Assembly: GCA_963969595.1 (NCBI GenBank)
Contig: OZ018411.1
Span: forward strand, 1,118,501 to 1,182,500
Length of the DNA: 64,000 nt
DNA from: Neckera pumila
Taxonomy: Eukaryota > Streptophyta > Bryopsida > Hypnales > Neckeraceae
Direction: 5' to 3'
The notes beneath the pieces are model-generated. The model made no database searches. It saw only the letters and a program-made list of their open reading frames with translations, and was not told the origin of the DNA. Position numbers and translations under genes: made by a program. Shown here in pieces: positions 10,783 to 22,881 of this stretch; positions within the stretch are counted from its first letter, which is position 1; each line of letters starts with the position of its first letter.

Positions 10783-11710
10783 TTAACACCTAAAGGACCG
10801 GTTGTCCCCTCGGGGGACAATGTGGGTCCAGGTAGGTTCCCAATGTCTCAATTTTTAGTATTATTTTTTGGGATTTTTTGAAGTTGTATATTTTTGCAAG
10901 AGCTTTGTGAATATATAATTTTTATTTCAATTGATGCCAAGGAGCAAAAGTTATGGCAGAATAAGTAAAAATGGAATTTGGCGGGCAACACAAAAAGATC
11001 ACAAAAAGTCAAAAGACTTTTTTTTCAAATTCTTGACTCAAAGACTATATTTTTGTCTACATGGGAAGCTTTGTTTCATTCAACTTGGACTAATAATGAG
11101 AAAGTTGTGGACAATCTTAGTTTTTTGGGCAATCTAAGCATCTTCTTGAAAAAATAACTTATAGGATTCATTTTTGAATGCAATTTTCAGAACTTCTAAA
11201 AAAAATTGTTAGATAGGGTTAGAGTTTCTTGCTAGAAAAATCTCACCGTTGGGATTATTGTGATTGAATTCCATCTAAAAGCTATTAACAATTTGTTTTT
11301 TTCTTTGATCTTGAATCCACTTCTATTTAACAAATTTTTAATGAGTGAATATTAAGTGGTATTTTTACTCAATTTTTTTGGTAGATTCTCAACTCAACCA
11401 CTTAACATAAATAAATAGAAAATCAAAATCAGTAGTGCAAAAAATTTGAACTGAAAAGATCGGAAGCCAAAAAATCTAGTCAAGCAAGGTGGGGAAAAAC
11501 TTGTTTTCTTCACTTTAAATGCATAATCTTGCAATCTACGTGGTCACAGTTTTTGAAATTTCTTCCACATATTTATATACTAGTAAATTTTAAGATCTTA
11601 TGGTTGGATATGCAAAAAAAAATAAATTTAAACTCTTGTCTCTTTACAATAGAAATGATAGTTTTGAGTGGTTTTTGGTAGGAAAATCACCTTGGTCCTT
11701 TACGGGTTAA
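10783..11710 (+). mobile_element. TTAA-flanked element, copy B, nested in Harbinger
   Basis: 928 bp, from TTAACACCTAAAGGACCGG to TTGGTCCTTTACGGGTTAA. Just inside the left terminus is a hairpin TGTCCCCTCGGGGGACA, also present in copy E. Internal blocks shared with other copies include GCAATCTACGTGGT, AAGATCTTATGGTTGGATAT and GGGAAGCTTTG. It lies between the transposase and Myb-like pseudogenes, so it inserted after, or during decay of, the Harbinger copy. No coding capacity. Confidence 0.78.
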
Positions 11711-12023
11711 AAGGAAACCGTGCACTTCAGTTAGCCATATTTCTATTGTATTGACATTGGATTTTACAAAATAAAAAATAAAAATAAGCTTCCAAAGGGA
11801 ATTTGGGAGTGTAGGGGTTAAAGAAAATGTGGTAAAATGAATGTAGGGTTCCAAAAACAATTTGCCCAATGAAACAGTCCTAGGCAATTCAAATGTATTT
11901 TTTGTTTGACAAAGAAATTTTTGGTGAAGAATAAATTTAAACAAACAAAAGTGCAAACCAATACAAAGTTTTGCAATAAAAAAAAATATTTTTTATTGCA
12001 TATTTAAAAACCATACAATGTTT
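11711..12023. other. spacer between nested element and Myb-like pseudogene
   Basis: AT-rich. AATAAA-like motifs just left of 12024 could be the 3' end of the Myb-like gene. Nothing else seen. Confidence 0.4.
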
Positions 12024-12929
12024 TCACTCGTTCACATGATCCTTTCCTGCACGTTGACTACGAATGACATCAGCAAACAATGCAGCTACACGCTCCTGAG
12101 ACGCCTGAGTTGCTTGCAGAACATCTAATTCGAACTTCTTGTTGTCTCTTTGTAGCTGAATTGCAGTTTCCATCTTTATCCGTTCGATACGAGCAGACGA
12201 TTCAGCGAAGTGATCCAGTGCACTCGCCATGTCGCCGTTGATCCTTCGACGCTTCGCAACTACTCCACGAACTCCCGGTAAATTACTAGCACAAGTTGCA
12301 GCATTGTTTACATCAGCTTCCGCTTCAACAGCCTCGGTGCCAATGACAAGGGCCCCTTGATCATTTGCACCAGGAACGCCATTCGCCTTTGCTTGTCTCA
12401 CTCAACATGGCATCCAAGGCATCATACCATGTCCACCATGGAAGCCCGGAATTGTCCCCAGAAACATTGTAGGTCTTCTTGTGTTGAGAATACTGTTGAC
12501 GCATCTTGGCCCACTTGTCCTTCAAATGCGTCCCCTTGTAATTTGCCTCCATTGGAAATTCTGCAACCAATTTGACACGCATTGCATCCCAGTCCTTGGC
12601 CCGGAAAGAATGCCAACCCCCCTCAACCATACACTTACGGACCATATCAAGTAAAAACTGTGTCTGGGCATTGCCCCACTCACGGTGTCGGGCAGCAGGA
12701 GAACTCATGGGCAATGCCGAAGGCGGATTGGAAGTAGTAGATGGAGGCACCAAAATTGGAGTTGCCACCGGGACCTCAATGGACTCCCCCTCAAACTCCC
12801 CCTCGAACTCCCTCTCAAACTCATTCCCCGGTGTACTATAGTATCCTCACCATTATCACTCGAAAGTATCAAATTAGCCAAATATCCCTCGTTCGCCATT
12901 GTAATCCAAAAGAACCCTTCCAAAAGCAA
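12024..12929 (-). pseudogene. Myb/SANT-like (trihelix) gene of Harbinger element, frameshifted
   Basis: Three minus-strand frames join end to end. 12929-about 12840 begins MANEGYLANLILSSDNGED; 12768-12361 carries a Myb/SANT-like DNA-binding domain (EWGNAQTQFLLDMVRKCMVE, WHSFRAKDWDAMRVKLVAEF, YKGTHLKDKWAKMRQQY, LPWWTWYDALDAM); 12401-12024 is a charged helical tail (SSARIERIKMETAIQLQRDN, RAGKDHVNE). The conserved Trp and hydrophobic spacing match the domain seen in PIF/Harbinger ORF1 and plant trihelix-like proteins. At least two frame changes (near 12390 and 12830-12850) break it. A tiny intron instead of a frameshift at 12390 cannot be excluded. Confidence 0.78.
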
Positions 12930-14445
12930 TCCTTAAACTCAAAATGAGTCCTTCTAACCCTGAACCTCAAGCACACCCGGTGGTATAAGCACAACACGAA
13001 GCCCTAGAGCGCTCAGTACGCTGGAGTGTCCTTGGAGTGCCCTGACGCTGCTCTTTTGTAGTTACAGGAGGTGAAAGCTCCCGTCAACAGTTGCGTGAAC
13101 AATGCTCCTATTTTCACCTGTCTTCCACGACTTTGGCTTGGCTTGGCTCGGCTCTTTGTTTTTCGGTGCTTTGAGCGTAGCCGGCTTCAGGTGCTGCCGT
13201 CAACGAATTTCATCTTCTAGAGCGGCATCGCGCGGCTCTGAAGCCGCATGTGCGAGAGACTAGACATGCGACCACTCAAGAATCCATGGTGCTCACCAAA
13301 GAGCTGAATCCAACAAGCTAGCAAGACCATTGTCGCCCAGATGACGGCGAGCGCCCCTGCACCGCGAGCCGTAACTTAATTCTCCAGTGATGGCCTGCTA
13401 CAGCGCTCCAGTTACATCCTCAAAAGGCTTTCCCTCGATCTGGCACTCTGTTTTTTGAAGGCCATGTGGATGCAACCAATTTTGAGGTTTCGATGAAGCG
13501 CACAGACAGAATTTTTGATTTAGCACAGAGATAGATTCAGGGGGTAACTTAGATTTTGCATTTTGGTGAAGCTCACAGACATAAGGTGGGTATCCCCAAC
13601 CGGCACTTTTGCTACTGTGCCTAGTTACTATTAGTAGAGTGGTCAAATTTTCATACTTTCTTATTTGCAAGTGAGAGGAGGTTCCAACGCACCAAAGAAT
13701 GCGACATTTGGATCCCATATGCAAAAGTTATGAAGGAGCAAAGTTTGGCTCTAAAACAGTTTCTTCCACATAGGTACATAATTGATTTTGGAGATGTACA
13801 TTGGATGAAGATGGTGGTCTAGGGTCAATGGCGCATTTTGAGATGCCCACTTAAATGAAAACAAAAAGACCAAAGGAAGGTAATTTGCCTTGCATTAATC
13901 AATTGTAGAGATGTTCATGATCTAATGGAGGAGCCCTATCTTGCTTACGTTTAGAATTTCGGTGAAGGAAAATCTCATTCCGATTTCATCAAATCAACCC
14001 AAAGGTTTGACACCAAAACTGTGCCACCTAGGTTGCTACATAGGATGAATTGTAGTTTTGGCCTAGCCTTAGTATAAAGCCCTTGGCCCAAATTTGGAAG
14101 AATTGAGCAATCCTATTGATTTAAATTTAGAGAGTTTTGGGCGGCTGGCATTCAATTTGGCTTAGGTGTAAATTGGCCCGGTCTTGATGATGCAAGAATA
14201 CAATTAAGTTGACAATTAGTTATCTAGTAAATCTCGTGGCAATATAAACAAAATAATTCCAATTATAGTACCTCTACAAAAGGACATCTAATCCATTACT
14301 TCAAAAACGTCATGAAATAAAACAATTGAAAAACATCTTCATTATAAAGAATTTAGGAGTTATATTAGATAAAATTAAGCTAAAGATTAAGAAGCCAAGA
14401 GTTTGTGAAATTGCACTCAATAGTAAAACATTTAAAATACTTCTT
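12930..14445. other. intergenic, nothing recognised
   Basis: A moderately GC-rich part (12960-13400) is followed by AT-rich DNA. The right terminus of the Harbinger element should be within the first part, but I could not place it. The frames here (for example 13398-13724) match no protein family I know. Confidence 0.45.
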
Positions 14446-14963
14446 TTAACCCCTACAGGACCGGGGGTGTTTGAGCATAGTTCTTGTTTTCTTGACTACC
14501 TCTTGTAACAAGTATTTCCTCAATTGTGTGGAATAATTTTGATAATCGCCACCGTTGAAATGATAGAAGACTTATTTAGCATTTTTATAAAAAAAAATCA
14601 ACGGAATTGCACAATGTTTGAAAGAATGCCACCGTTGACAAGATTGATGAAAGATGTTCTGTTGTATATACGCTAAAATCAAAATGTTGAAATCAGAATG
14701 CTCAAAAGTGCTCCAAAAACTTTGATTTTTTTTCCACATGTACATATCATCATAATATTGATATGTAATTTTTTTCAAATCATTTTGAGTATAGAAAAAA
14801 GATATAAGAATGTGAACTAATAGCCTACAACGCCTTTTCCATTCTCCAAAAATTCACCAAAAATCGCACACTTAATCATTTCTCAATTGGTAGGTACTGT
14901 CAAATTTCTTACAAATGTAGTTGCAAAAGCCGCATGGTGGCCTTATAGTCCTTTAGGAGTTCA
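14446..14963 (+). mobile_element. TTAA-flanked element, copy C, short and degenerate
   Basis: 518 bp, from TTAACCCCTACAGGACCGG to TAGTCCTTTAGGAGTTCA. The right TTAA has mutated to TTCA. It is shorter than the other copies and shares less internal sequence, so it is an internal deletion derivative or a distinct subfamily. Confidence 0.6.
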
Positions 14964-17376
14964 TACCAAAAACTTATTGAATAAGTTGGAAGAACTCTTG
15001 GTGTAGGATTACATAAGACTACTATAATAAAAAGAGTAGTGGAAGAACTAATGGTTAGAAAACAATAGAAGGATATTGATAAGATATAAGCTAGAAAGTG
15101 ATAGCTTATTCAACACCAAAAAGATTCTTCAAGAAGATGAATTATAGTATTTCATCCTTATTGATATTAAATATAGATCAAATGGCTTGAATTATTTTGG
15201 TATACTATTGCATCACTTAGGCATTTTATCATACAATGAATATGATCTCTAAAAGATTTATTGAGATAGGCAAAGATTATTGAGATTAAATAGTGGCATT
15301 GGCCTTTCTATCCAAATATCTATTTGAGATCAAACAATATTCAAATACTGGTAGTTGGATAAATTTGACATCAATACTCTTAAATATACCTGATTCTTAA
15401 TGAAAACAGAGAAGTATATAGAAAGAGATAGATTCCAACCGTAGAAAGTAGAATTCCACTTTGTAGTATTATAGTATGGTAAATTTGGTACACATACAAT
15501 GAAGTAAAATCTATTAATTTGTGACAAATTTTGCATAATACAAGTCAACAATTAAAATGATTGTATATTGCTTTGTGAGGCTTCTTTATGCCATTATAAC
15601 TATATAGAAAGACAGATATATATTTTTTCTTATTAGTAAGGCAAATATAAATGTGTAGTTAGACATTCTAACATTTTTCATGATACATTGCAAACATACA
15701 TGCAACTTTCTCAAAAAAAACTCTAAACTTCTAATGAATTCCAAAGTGAGTGAGTGTAATTGGAGCAAACGCAATTAGAGTACATGATTCAAGGTATAGG
15801 CCTATACAGACCTCTAGCATTGACTCATGTACTTAAAAACAAGATCTAAAGGTCAATCCTGATAGCCAAACATCAACTTTATGATGATGAAAAAACAAAA
15901 CATGCAAATGCATTAAATTCCTAAAATAAAATAGTATACTATCATGCATTAGTATACATTTTGGTATGTTATAATATTGTTGGCATACTACTAATGGTAT
16001 AAGAAGATTTTCCACAACCAGGAATGCAATGACTCTTCTACCACTAGATGCAATGTAAGATATCTCACATCTATCCAACTCATACAAAGTTGTAGATATG
16101 GACCAATATCACAATACTTAAAACTGTTGGCTCCACTAGGATCTAAAAGGGTTAAGAATCACTCAAAATCAAACATGTTCCCCAAACCACACCTTTAAAT
16201 TTTTTTTGATGATTAGCAGATGCGGATTGCACAATGCTAAACACAAGAACATGTAGGGGATGCATGTAGAAAATCTGCCAATTAACCTTTGACCACTTAT
16301 AACTTTCTACTTTAGCATACGACTCATCTGAGACTTCAGCTATGCTTAGCAGTAATATGCTTACACGTGACTAGGAAACTAAGACCTCACAATCATGGCA
16401 GAAATTGTTACTAGGATTTTGAGTGATCCTACCTTAAAAAGCTAAGGTCTGAAATAGACAAGATTCTCTGGAATAGAAATTTGAATGCCCACTACACTCT
16501 CCCATGGGGACTTTTCCACCCAGCGAACTGTAACTGGTTTCATAGAATTCAAATTCACAACTGATACGCAACCCCATGTTGTAAACTGACCTCGTCATAT
16601 CCACATGCTATACATCACTCCAACAACTCCGTATCAGAGGTCGTTTCGTTTAAATCTGTCCTACCAATAAATTCTAATCCCACGACTTCGCTCGATTTTG
16701 AACGAGAGGCAATGTGTAGGAGCAGCATAGCAATTATTCTGAAAAATAACAATGTAGATGAAAACATGAACCATGGAACATGATAAGAAAAGATATGAAT
16801 TGTGCAAAGAATTCTGAACTATGCATTAGTAAAATTCAATCCCATCAGGTCGCCAAAAAAATCTAAGTTCCGCTTCTCACTTGGATTTGATTGTGCTGCT
16901 TCAAAAAAGGACCTGCTCATGCACAACAGGCGTCCACAAGATCAGTTATTCCACCATCGGAAAGACCAAAAAGGAGTACTTTTGGTGGGGATCTACTTGC
17001 ACAGAATCAACGTAATCTGTAAACAGGCGGAAGTAGAATGTCAAGAAAAAAATCTTCAATTGGTAGTTTGGCTTTACAAGAAAATGCTATCGTCTAAGTT
17101 CCTGTTAAGTAATTAGGACAGCGTACACGTAGTTGAAGCATAGAAAGACTACTATTGAGCAACATTGTAATGAAAATGAAGAAAAATCACGGCATATATC
17201 TGAACTAGTGGCTGATACCTGAACCTTTCATGAACTTGACAAAGTTTCCATTCAAAGCTCGTTTGACAAGAGAGCACAGTAGCGACACAGAATCCATAAC
17301 CACTTTTAAATAAAGACGTAAAACATATGCCACTAGAAGGTGAATGAATGAATGAATGTTTACGCAGGATTAAAAC
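14964..17376. other. AT-rich intergenic; 3' flank of the acidic protein gene
   Basis: No gene family recognised. The right part (about 16900-17376) may contain 3' UTR or extra 3' exons of the gene starting at 22881. A candidate exon with a minus-strand acceptor near 17268 and donor near 17224 would encode FEWKLCQVHERFR. Confidence 0.4.
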
Positions 17377-20300
17377 TTACACATCGAATGCAGGTTGACT
17401 AGTTTGCCCTGCGGTTTGTTGTGTTGAAGTTGGAGGAGATGCAGAAGGAAGTGCCGCAGTTGAGACAAAGTCAGAAAATTCGTCTTCACTATCATCACCT
17501 GGCTTTGAACTATGCACGTCAGTTGCAGCAGGTTGCAGTCTGGAATCGACTTGCACTGTCGCTTGTCTGGTTTGTACCCCTCCTGAGTTAGAAGAGTTCC
17601 TTGATAACGCCGCAAAGAGATCATCTTCCTTGGAAGAGGTTCGAATCTGACTAGGTGGGAGTCCACCAGCGAGAGAGAGCAGCCCTGACAGTGAGCCCGT
17701 ACTCGAAGGCTTGCTCGGACTAGCTGCACTCGGAGATCCCCACTGGAATAAGTCAGATTGGCTCGAGGCTGGTGTAGGAACAGAGGGCTGAAGCACAACA
17801 TCTACAGAGGAAGAAGTAGCTGCCGGCATTTCCGCGGACTTCCACTCAAAAAAATCATCGCCGTCATCGTCGTCATCACCATTAGTAGTTGCCTTCACTT
17901 CTAGGGTCTCTGTTGGAGATATTGCTGTATGAATGAAACTGAAAGGGTCATCATCGACTTCTGGGTTCTGGGTCTTGGGCATTAATAGGACTTCGCCAAA
18001 ACTGTCTTTACCGCTGCTTGATGTGGCAATATCCTCGACTGCTGATATTATATTGGCTGAAGACCCTGCAGATTGAGACCGAGTGTGGAAGAACTGAAAC
18101 ATCTCGTCGCTCTGTTCATCCGGAACAAGCTCCACCGTATCAAACGAAACTGACCGCACGTGTGAAATTTTTGTGGAACTGTCACCGCCTTGGGGTACAG
18201 CAGGAGGCTTGAGGTTCAGAAAATTGAGTATATCCTCCGCTGGTCGAGAAAAAGATGGAGGCTTCGCAGAAGTTTCTAAGGCCTTCTGCAACTCATCACC
18301 CTCAGCCATATCCTTTACTTGTAAGTTACCAAAAGAAACAGATCGCTTAAAAATATCATCGATGTTGTCGGCCTTCTTGTTATCATCTCCAAAAGATAAT
18401 GACTTGACATGTACGGACTTGAAAGGATCATCTTCCACGACAGTTTTCTGCTCTTCCGTGGTGACCAAGCTGTCTAGTCCATTTCCGAGATTTACGAAAC
18501 CGTCAGGAGGCCCTGCTGAAAAGTTTGTAACCCCTGGAATGGGTGAACTCTGATCGTGAAAAAATCTATCTTTGTCCATAAAGTTATCCCCGTTGACGGT
18601 ATTGGAAGAGAAACTGGTGCTTGAGGGCGATGATGGAAGAATGTCCACATTTGACGTGAACTGGGCTTCATTAGAAGGCTCAGCTTGAGACCATACAAAT
18701 TCTTTGTCACCCCAATCCTCGGACTCTTCGGCGGCGGCAGCAATAACTTGAGCTGACACAGGACCAATGGCATCGTCCTATCAACATCCCAGCCATCATT
18801 CACATCAGCATAAACGATGAAGAACAGAAACAAATCTCACAAGATGCCCAAAACAGAAACGTCATAGTCTTAACGGATAAGTATATGTAATACCTATGTA
18901 CAAGTCAGAATTAATATCCTCTAACAACCAAAGCACACCTTTTAGGCACTGAATCTGATAGGCAAAGCGCATGATGTACTCCCAGCAAAAACCTTCACCA
19001 AAAAATGTAGTAAGAACAATAACGCAAATTACCTTGGCAGCAACAGGCATAGTTTGATTGAACGTATCGAGAGGCCATGAAAATGGATCCACCCTATTTC
19101 CCTCACTTTGTGCAGGGCCTGGATCTATCAAATCCAGTGACCCTTGCTGTATTTTCTACAGACAACAACAACACGGTGAGTTATGCAGTTAACAGGAAGT
19201 GCTGCCATTAATGACAAAAGCAGAGCAGATAGTAATTTTCCAATGTCGGTGACATAGTGAATTCCAGAACCCCAAGCAGCGCAAAATAAAGCCAAAAAAC
19301 TCTGTAGAGCATAAACATACCGTCTGAGCTACAGTACTTGTTCCAATGTCAAGTTCTTCATGTGACCAAGGAAAAGGATCAACAGCAACTTGTCCACTTG
19401 TTTCCAACTTTGTAACGGATGAGCTCTCAACATTTTGGACATCACCCTACACAACACATAAGATCAGTTCCAGTCTTCAGTGACTTCGATACTCAAATGC
19501 TTATTGAGTGAACATACCTGACAATCTTAGATTCATACCTTGCAATTTAGTTCAGACTTTCTCCACAGTATGAAGGACATTGAAAGAAGGTGCAAAGTCT
19601 GGCAATTTAAAGCAGAGCTACAATTCTTGGAGGCTTAAGTTGCATAAACCACAATCTCCTTGAGCGGAACATTGTGGTTCTGATTATACTTCGTAAAGAT
19701 ATGTTCAATATGAGGAACTATGTGGACAAGGAAAGACCGAAACACAATTTTCTGGACTGATTCTAAGATGCACTGACACTGGATCGAATGACATACCCCA
19801 ACAACCTGGTTTGACACAGCATCCAAGGTGTCGAGCGGCCATGAGAAAGGGTCTTGAGGCGTTGGCAAAGTTGCTAGTGGATGTGATGATGCAGGAACCT
19901 TCTGAAAATCATCCTGTCAGGATCGAAAAGAAAATTACACACACTAGATTAGGTGATGTTCTCAAAATAGGCAATTACTTATAGGTGCTCTCTTTGGAAA
20001 CATACAATGAAAACATACAAACTAACTAACTTGTGCGCGTCTCCGCACATCATCAAGTCCTGCAACATAATTGAAGGGGGACGGATCACAAACCAGTTCA
20101 TGAGATGCCAAGGACCCCAGCAAATTGTTCTGTCCGCTAATCGCACCAAGTCCCATCAAAATATCGACTGGTAACTTTGGTGGCTGAAACAAAGTCAAAG
20201 CAGGCGATCAGATGCATCAGACGATCGGAACATAAAACGAGTACAGAGAATTGAGGTTTGCAGGATTAAAAGGTGCCGAAGAGAGTTAGTCGTTACAATA

Positions 20301-22881
20301 TTGACCCCAGAAACCCCTAATATGCCAATTGTCATAAACGAGGGTTGATTATTGGACGTAGCATTTGACAAGCTTCCACATACTAGACGACAGGGCGAAT
20401 AATCATACGAGCTGTAATAAAAATCCCAGGAGATAGTTATCACCCACTGAATGCTGAAATTATAAAGATTCAAGACCTAGTGCTTTGCGGTAGTTCAACG
20501 GAGCATTACAGCACAGTGGCGATGGAAAACTATTTACAACTGAAAAAGTCTTAAATACGGTATTCAAAATTACAGGTAAAGCTTCCGGGGAGTCCTCTCC
20601 AAAGTCACTGTCAGCATCCGTAATTGTTGTGAAGGCTGATGCATCACTTGCAAATCTCTCCATTGCCTTTACACTTGCTAGCCTTGAGTTCACAATGTTC
20701 TTATTTTGGAAGCCCCAAAAGGTCGCATCTACATCAGTGTCTGGTAAAACTTTCTCCTCCTTTGATTGAAGTCCCTGCAACAATTGACCCACACAAGAAA
20801 ATAACACATCGTGGTAATTTAAAATCGAAAATCAATCAACTTCCAAAAGTTCAAGAAAAACGAAATCTCTAAGATGAACATGGTTTTCTCAGACTATTCA
20901 ACGTAAGAGCTCTCACACTCGCACCTGAAGAAGTATACCAAACATGAAACTCCTACCATAAACGCCACCAATAAAGCAACGAAATGTTTCGTTTAAGTGA
21001 AAGATACCATCACTGTTCCTCTCACAAGACAATGAAAAAAATAACGTTAAAAGATCCATCTCCATTAAAAAGAAGATGACGCGTACCCCGAATGATTCGA
21101 AAATGCTCAAGTCGTACTCAGGAACTGGAGGGGCAGCACTTGCAAAGTCCTCAGAGTTCTCAACCATACTATCAGATGGAACATGGTCTTCCGATAGGGT
21201 CTTGAATGACACAAAATGCGAAGGAGCGTGATCCCACTCTGTGTCCCAAGTGTTGACAGATCCAGAATTCGCCGCAGCCGGGTATACCACCTCAGGCTCT
21301 TTTTCAACCTGTTGCATCCCACCATACATCACTCAACAAAGGACTGTCGGCAAACATGAAGAACGAGATAGTCAGGTAGGACATCGGAGCAACAGCAGCA
21401 ATTATATTGTCCAGATCACGTGTCACAAATGATAACCTGAAAAAAAGATTTTAGAGAAAAAGAGTTGCTCAAATCATGTTTCCTCTGAACAGTGACATCA
21501 AGCTGCTTGAAACATCTCGTAAGCCTTGCGGAGTAGTAACTAGAGCAATTCTTCATCAGATAACTGACGTCCCTAAATTTCTCAAGATTCGTTCGATAAC
21601 ATCAGAATGAAGGTGTAAAATCTCTCCATAACCTCCTACTTTTAAATGACAACAAGAATTTGCATTCTCAAACAAACCGAAAACAGTATGAAAGATAACA
21701 TTTCTTACTTTAGCAGCTTCCAAATCAGTGCGGAACTGGTCAGCATGAGAGTAACCATTTAGTTTAACCACGTCTTCGAATATTTCGGGCCTAGGCTCAA
21801 CTGCGTTCTCTTCCCAGCTCTCCTGAAAGTCCCCAAAGTCGTCAGCTCCTCTACCGTCTTCACCAGCTTTCATTCCGTTCATTGAGTCGGATAAGCTTTC
21901 TTGAAAGTTGTCAGGGTAAATATTTTTATCTATCGTAAGATTTTCTTTAGCATGTTGTACAGGTTCTAGAGCTACTGTTACTTCACGTTCTACAGGGATA
22001 TTCTCAATGCTTGCTTCTGCTACTTCAGGTTCTACAGGCATGCCTGCAACCATGGTCACTGCTACATCACTTCCTACAGGCAGATCCGCAATACTTGCTG
22101 ATGGCCCTGGACTCTCTGAGGCTGTTGATACAATTGGATTCCAAATTTTGCGACTGCCACTCTGCTCAACATGCATAAGAAACACGACTTAGTGATGCAT
22201 TAGATTAATGGCACATCAACTTTCTCCTAAGTTTACAAAGTAAACTGTCAGAACGCATCTCCTCAATAAGGACACATACGAATAAGGATCACTATGTGAA
22301 TTAATAAGAGAATTACGAGATCCCTGGAGAGAACTACACCGCACGAGAGCCCGAATTAAGTTAAAAGGTAGAACTCGTGACACCACAGGACAAGTGATGC
22401 TATCTAACTGACGACGCTCATGGATTTTGTGAGCAAACCCTAAAATAAATCTGAGCCTTTCAAACAGCTGACTAGAGAACTGAAAAAGGAAGTGTTTCAA
22501 ATGCATACATGTTAAAGCAAAAATTCCAACATCTAACTTAAGTGGCTCATAAAAGCATGGATGTAAACCAACCTTTAGAGGGGGGTGAATTGTCTCCAGG
22601 AACTGCAAGAATGCAAATGAAACTTTGAAGTCGTACGCGGGAGTGTTTGGCAATGGTGGACGCTTGCTCCCGCAGGCTATACACACAGAGGTTTCCTTTC
22701 CTCTCGCCATCTGCGCGCGACATTTTCCACATTTTGAATCTCCTTCCTGCTTCGCTAACCAGAGTTCCAATGTCTGCAGAGAGTTTTCGTCGAGAGCGTC
22801 TAAAGACTTTGCCAACGCGGTCACAGCACTTGTGGCTGCAGCCAGGCGAGTCCTGATCTGCTCCATAATCTCGTCTTCCAT
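17377..22881 (-). CDS. acidic zinc-ribbon protein with clathrin-adaptor-type W/F motifs, nine exons
   Basis: Exons: 22881-22573, 22161-21709, 21308-21087, 20774-20574, 20183-20031, 19901-19797, 19446-19321, 19155-19033, 18777-17377. All junctions are phase 0; about 1030 aa. Residues 1-103 hold a helical start and a CxxC..CxxC zinc-ribbon (CGKCRAQMARGKETSVCIAC), reminiscent of plant 'dentin sialophosphoprotein-like' proteins. The rest is acidic and disordered. It repeats short motifs: DDFGDFQESW, DPFSWPLDT (twice), DPFPWSHEE, ATFWGF, DDPFSF, DDFFEWKS, DLFQWG, DEFSDF. Such DPF, WxxF and DFxxF-type motifs bind adaptor ears in aftiphilin-like and other clathrin accessory proteins, so a post-Golgi or endocytic role is inferred. 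Four SVSFG-like repeats lie in the last exon. The TAA stop overlaps a GTAAGT donor, so the C-terminus could extend. The donor at 20574 has an alternative 15 bases downstream. Confidence 0.75.

Larger units (their letters stand above)
9238..12929. mobile_element. decayed PIF/Harbinger transposon (body)
   Basis: Defined by the transposase pseudogene (plus) and the Myb/SANT-like pseudogene (minus), which are convergent with starts near the outer ends. Two-gene organisation of this kind is typical of autonomous PIF/Harbinger elements, whose Myb-like protein assists nuclear import and DNA binding of the transposase. True termini were not found, so the limits given are the coding limits. A TTAA element (10783-11710) is nested between the two genes. 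Confidence 0.75.

Noticed and set aside
18173..18553. Plus-strand frame of 126 codons
   Set aside because: Antisense to the large last exon of the acidic protein gene; no domain of its own.
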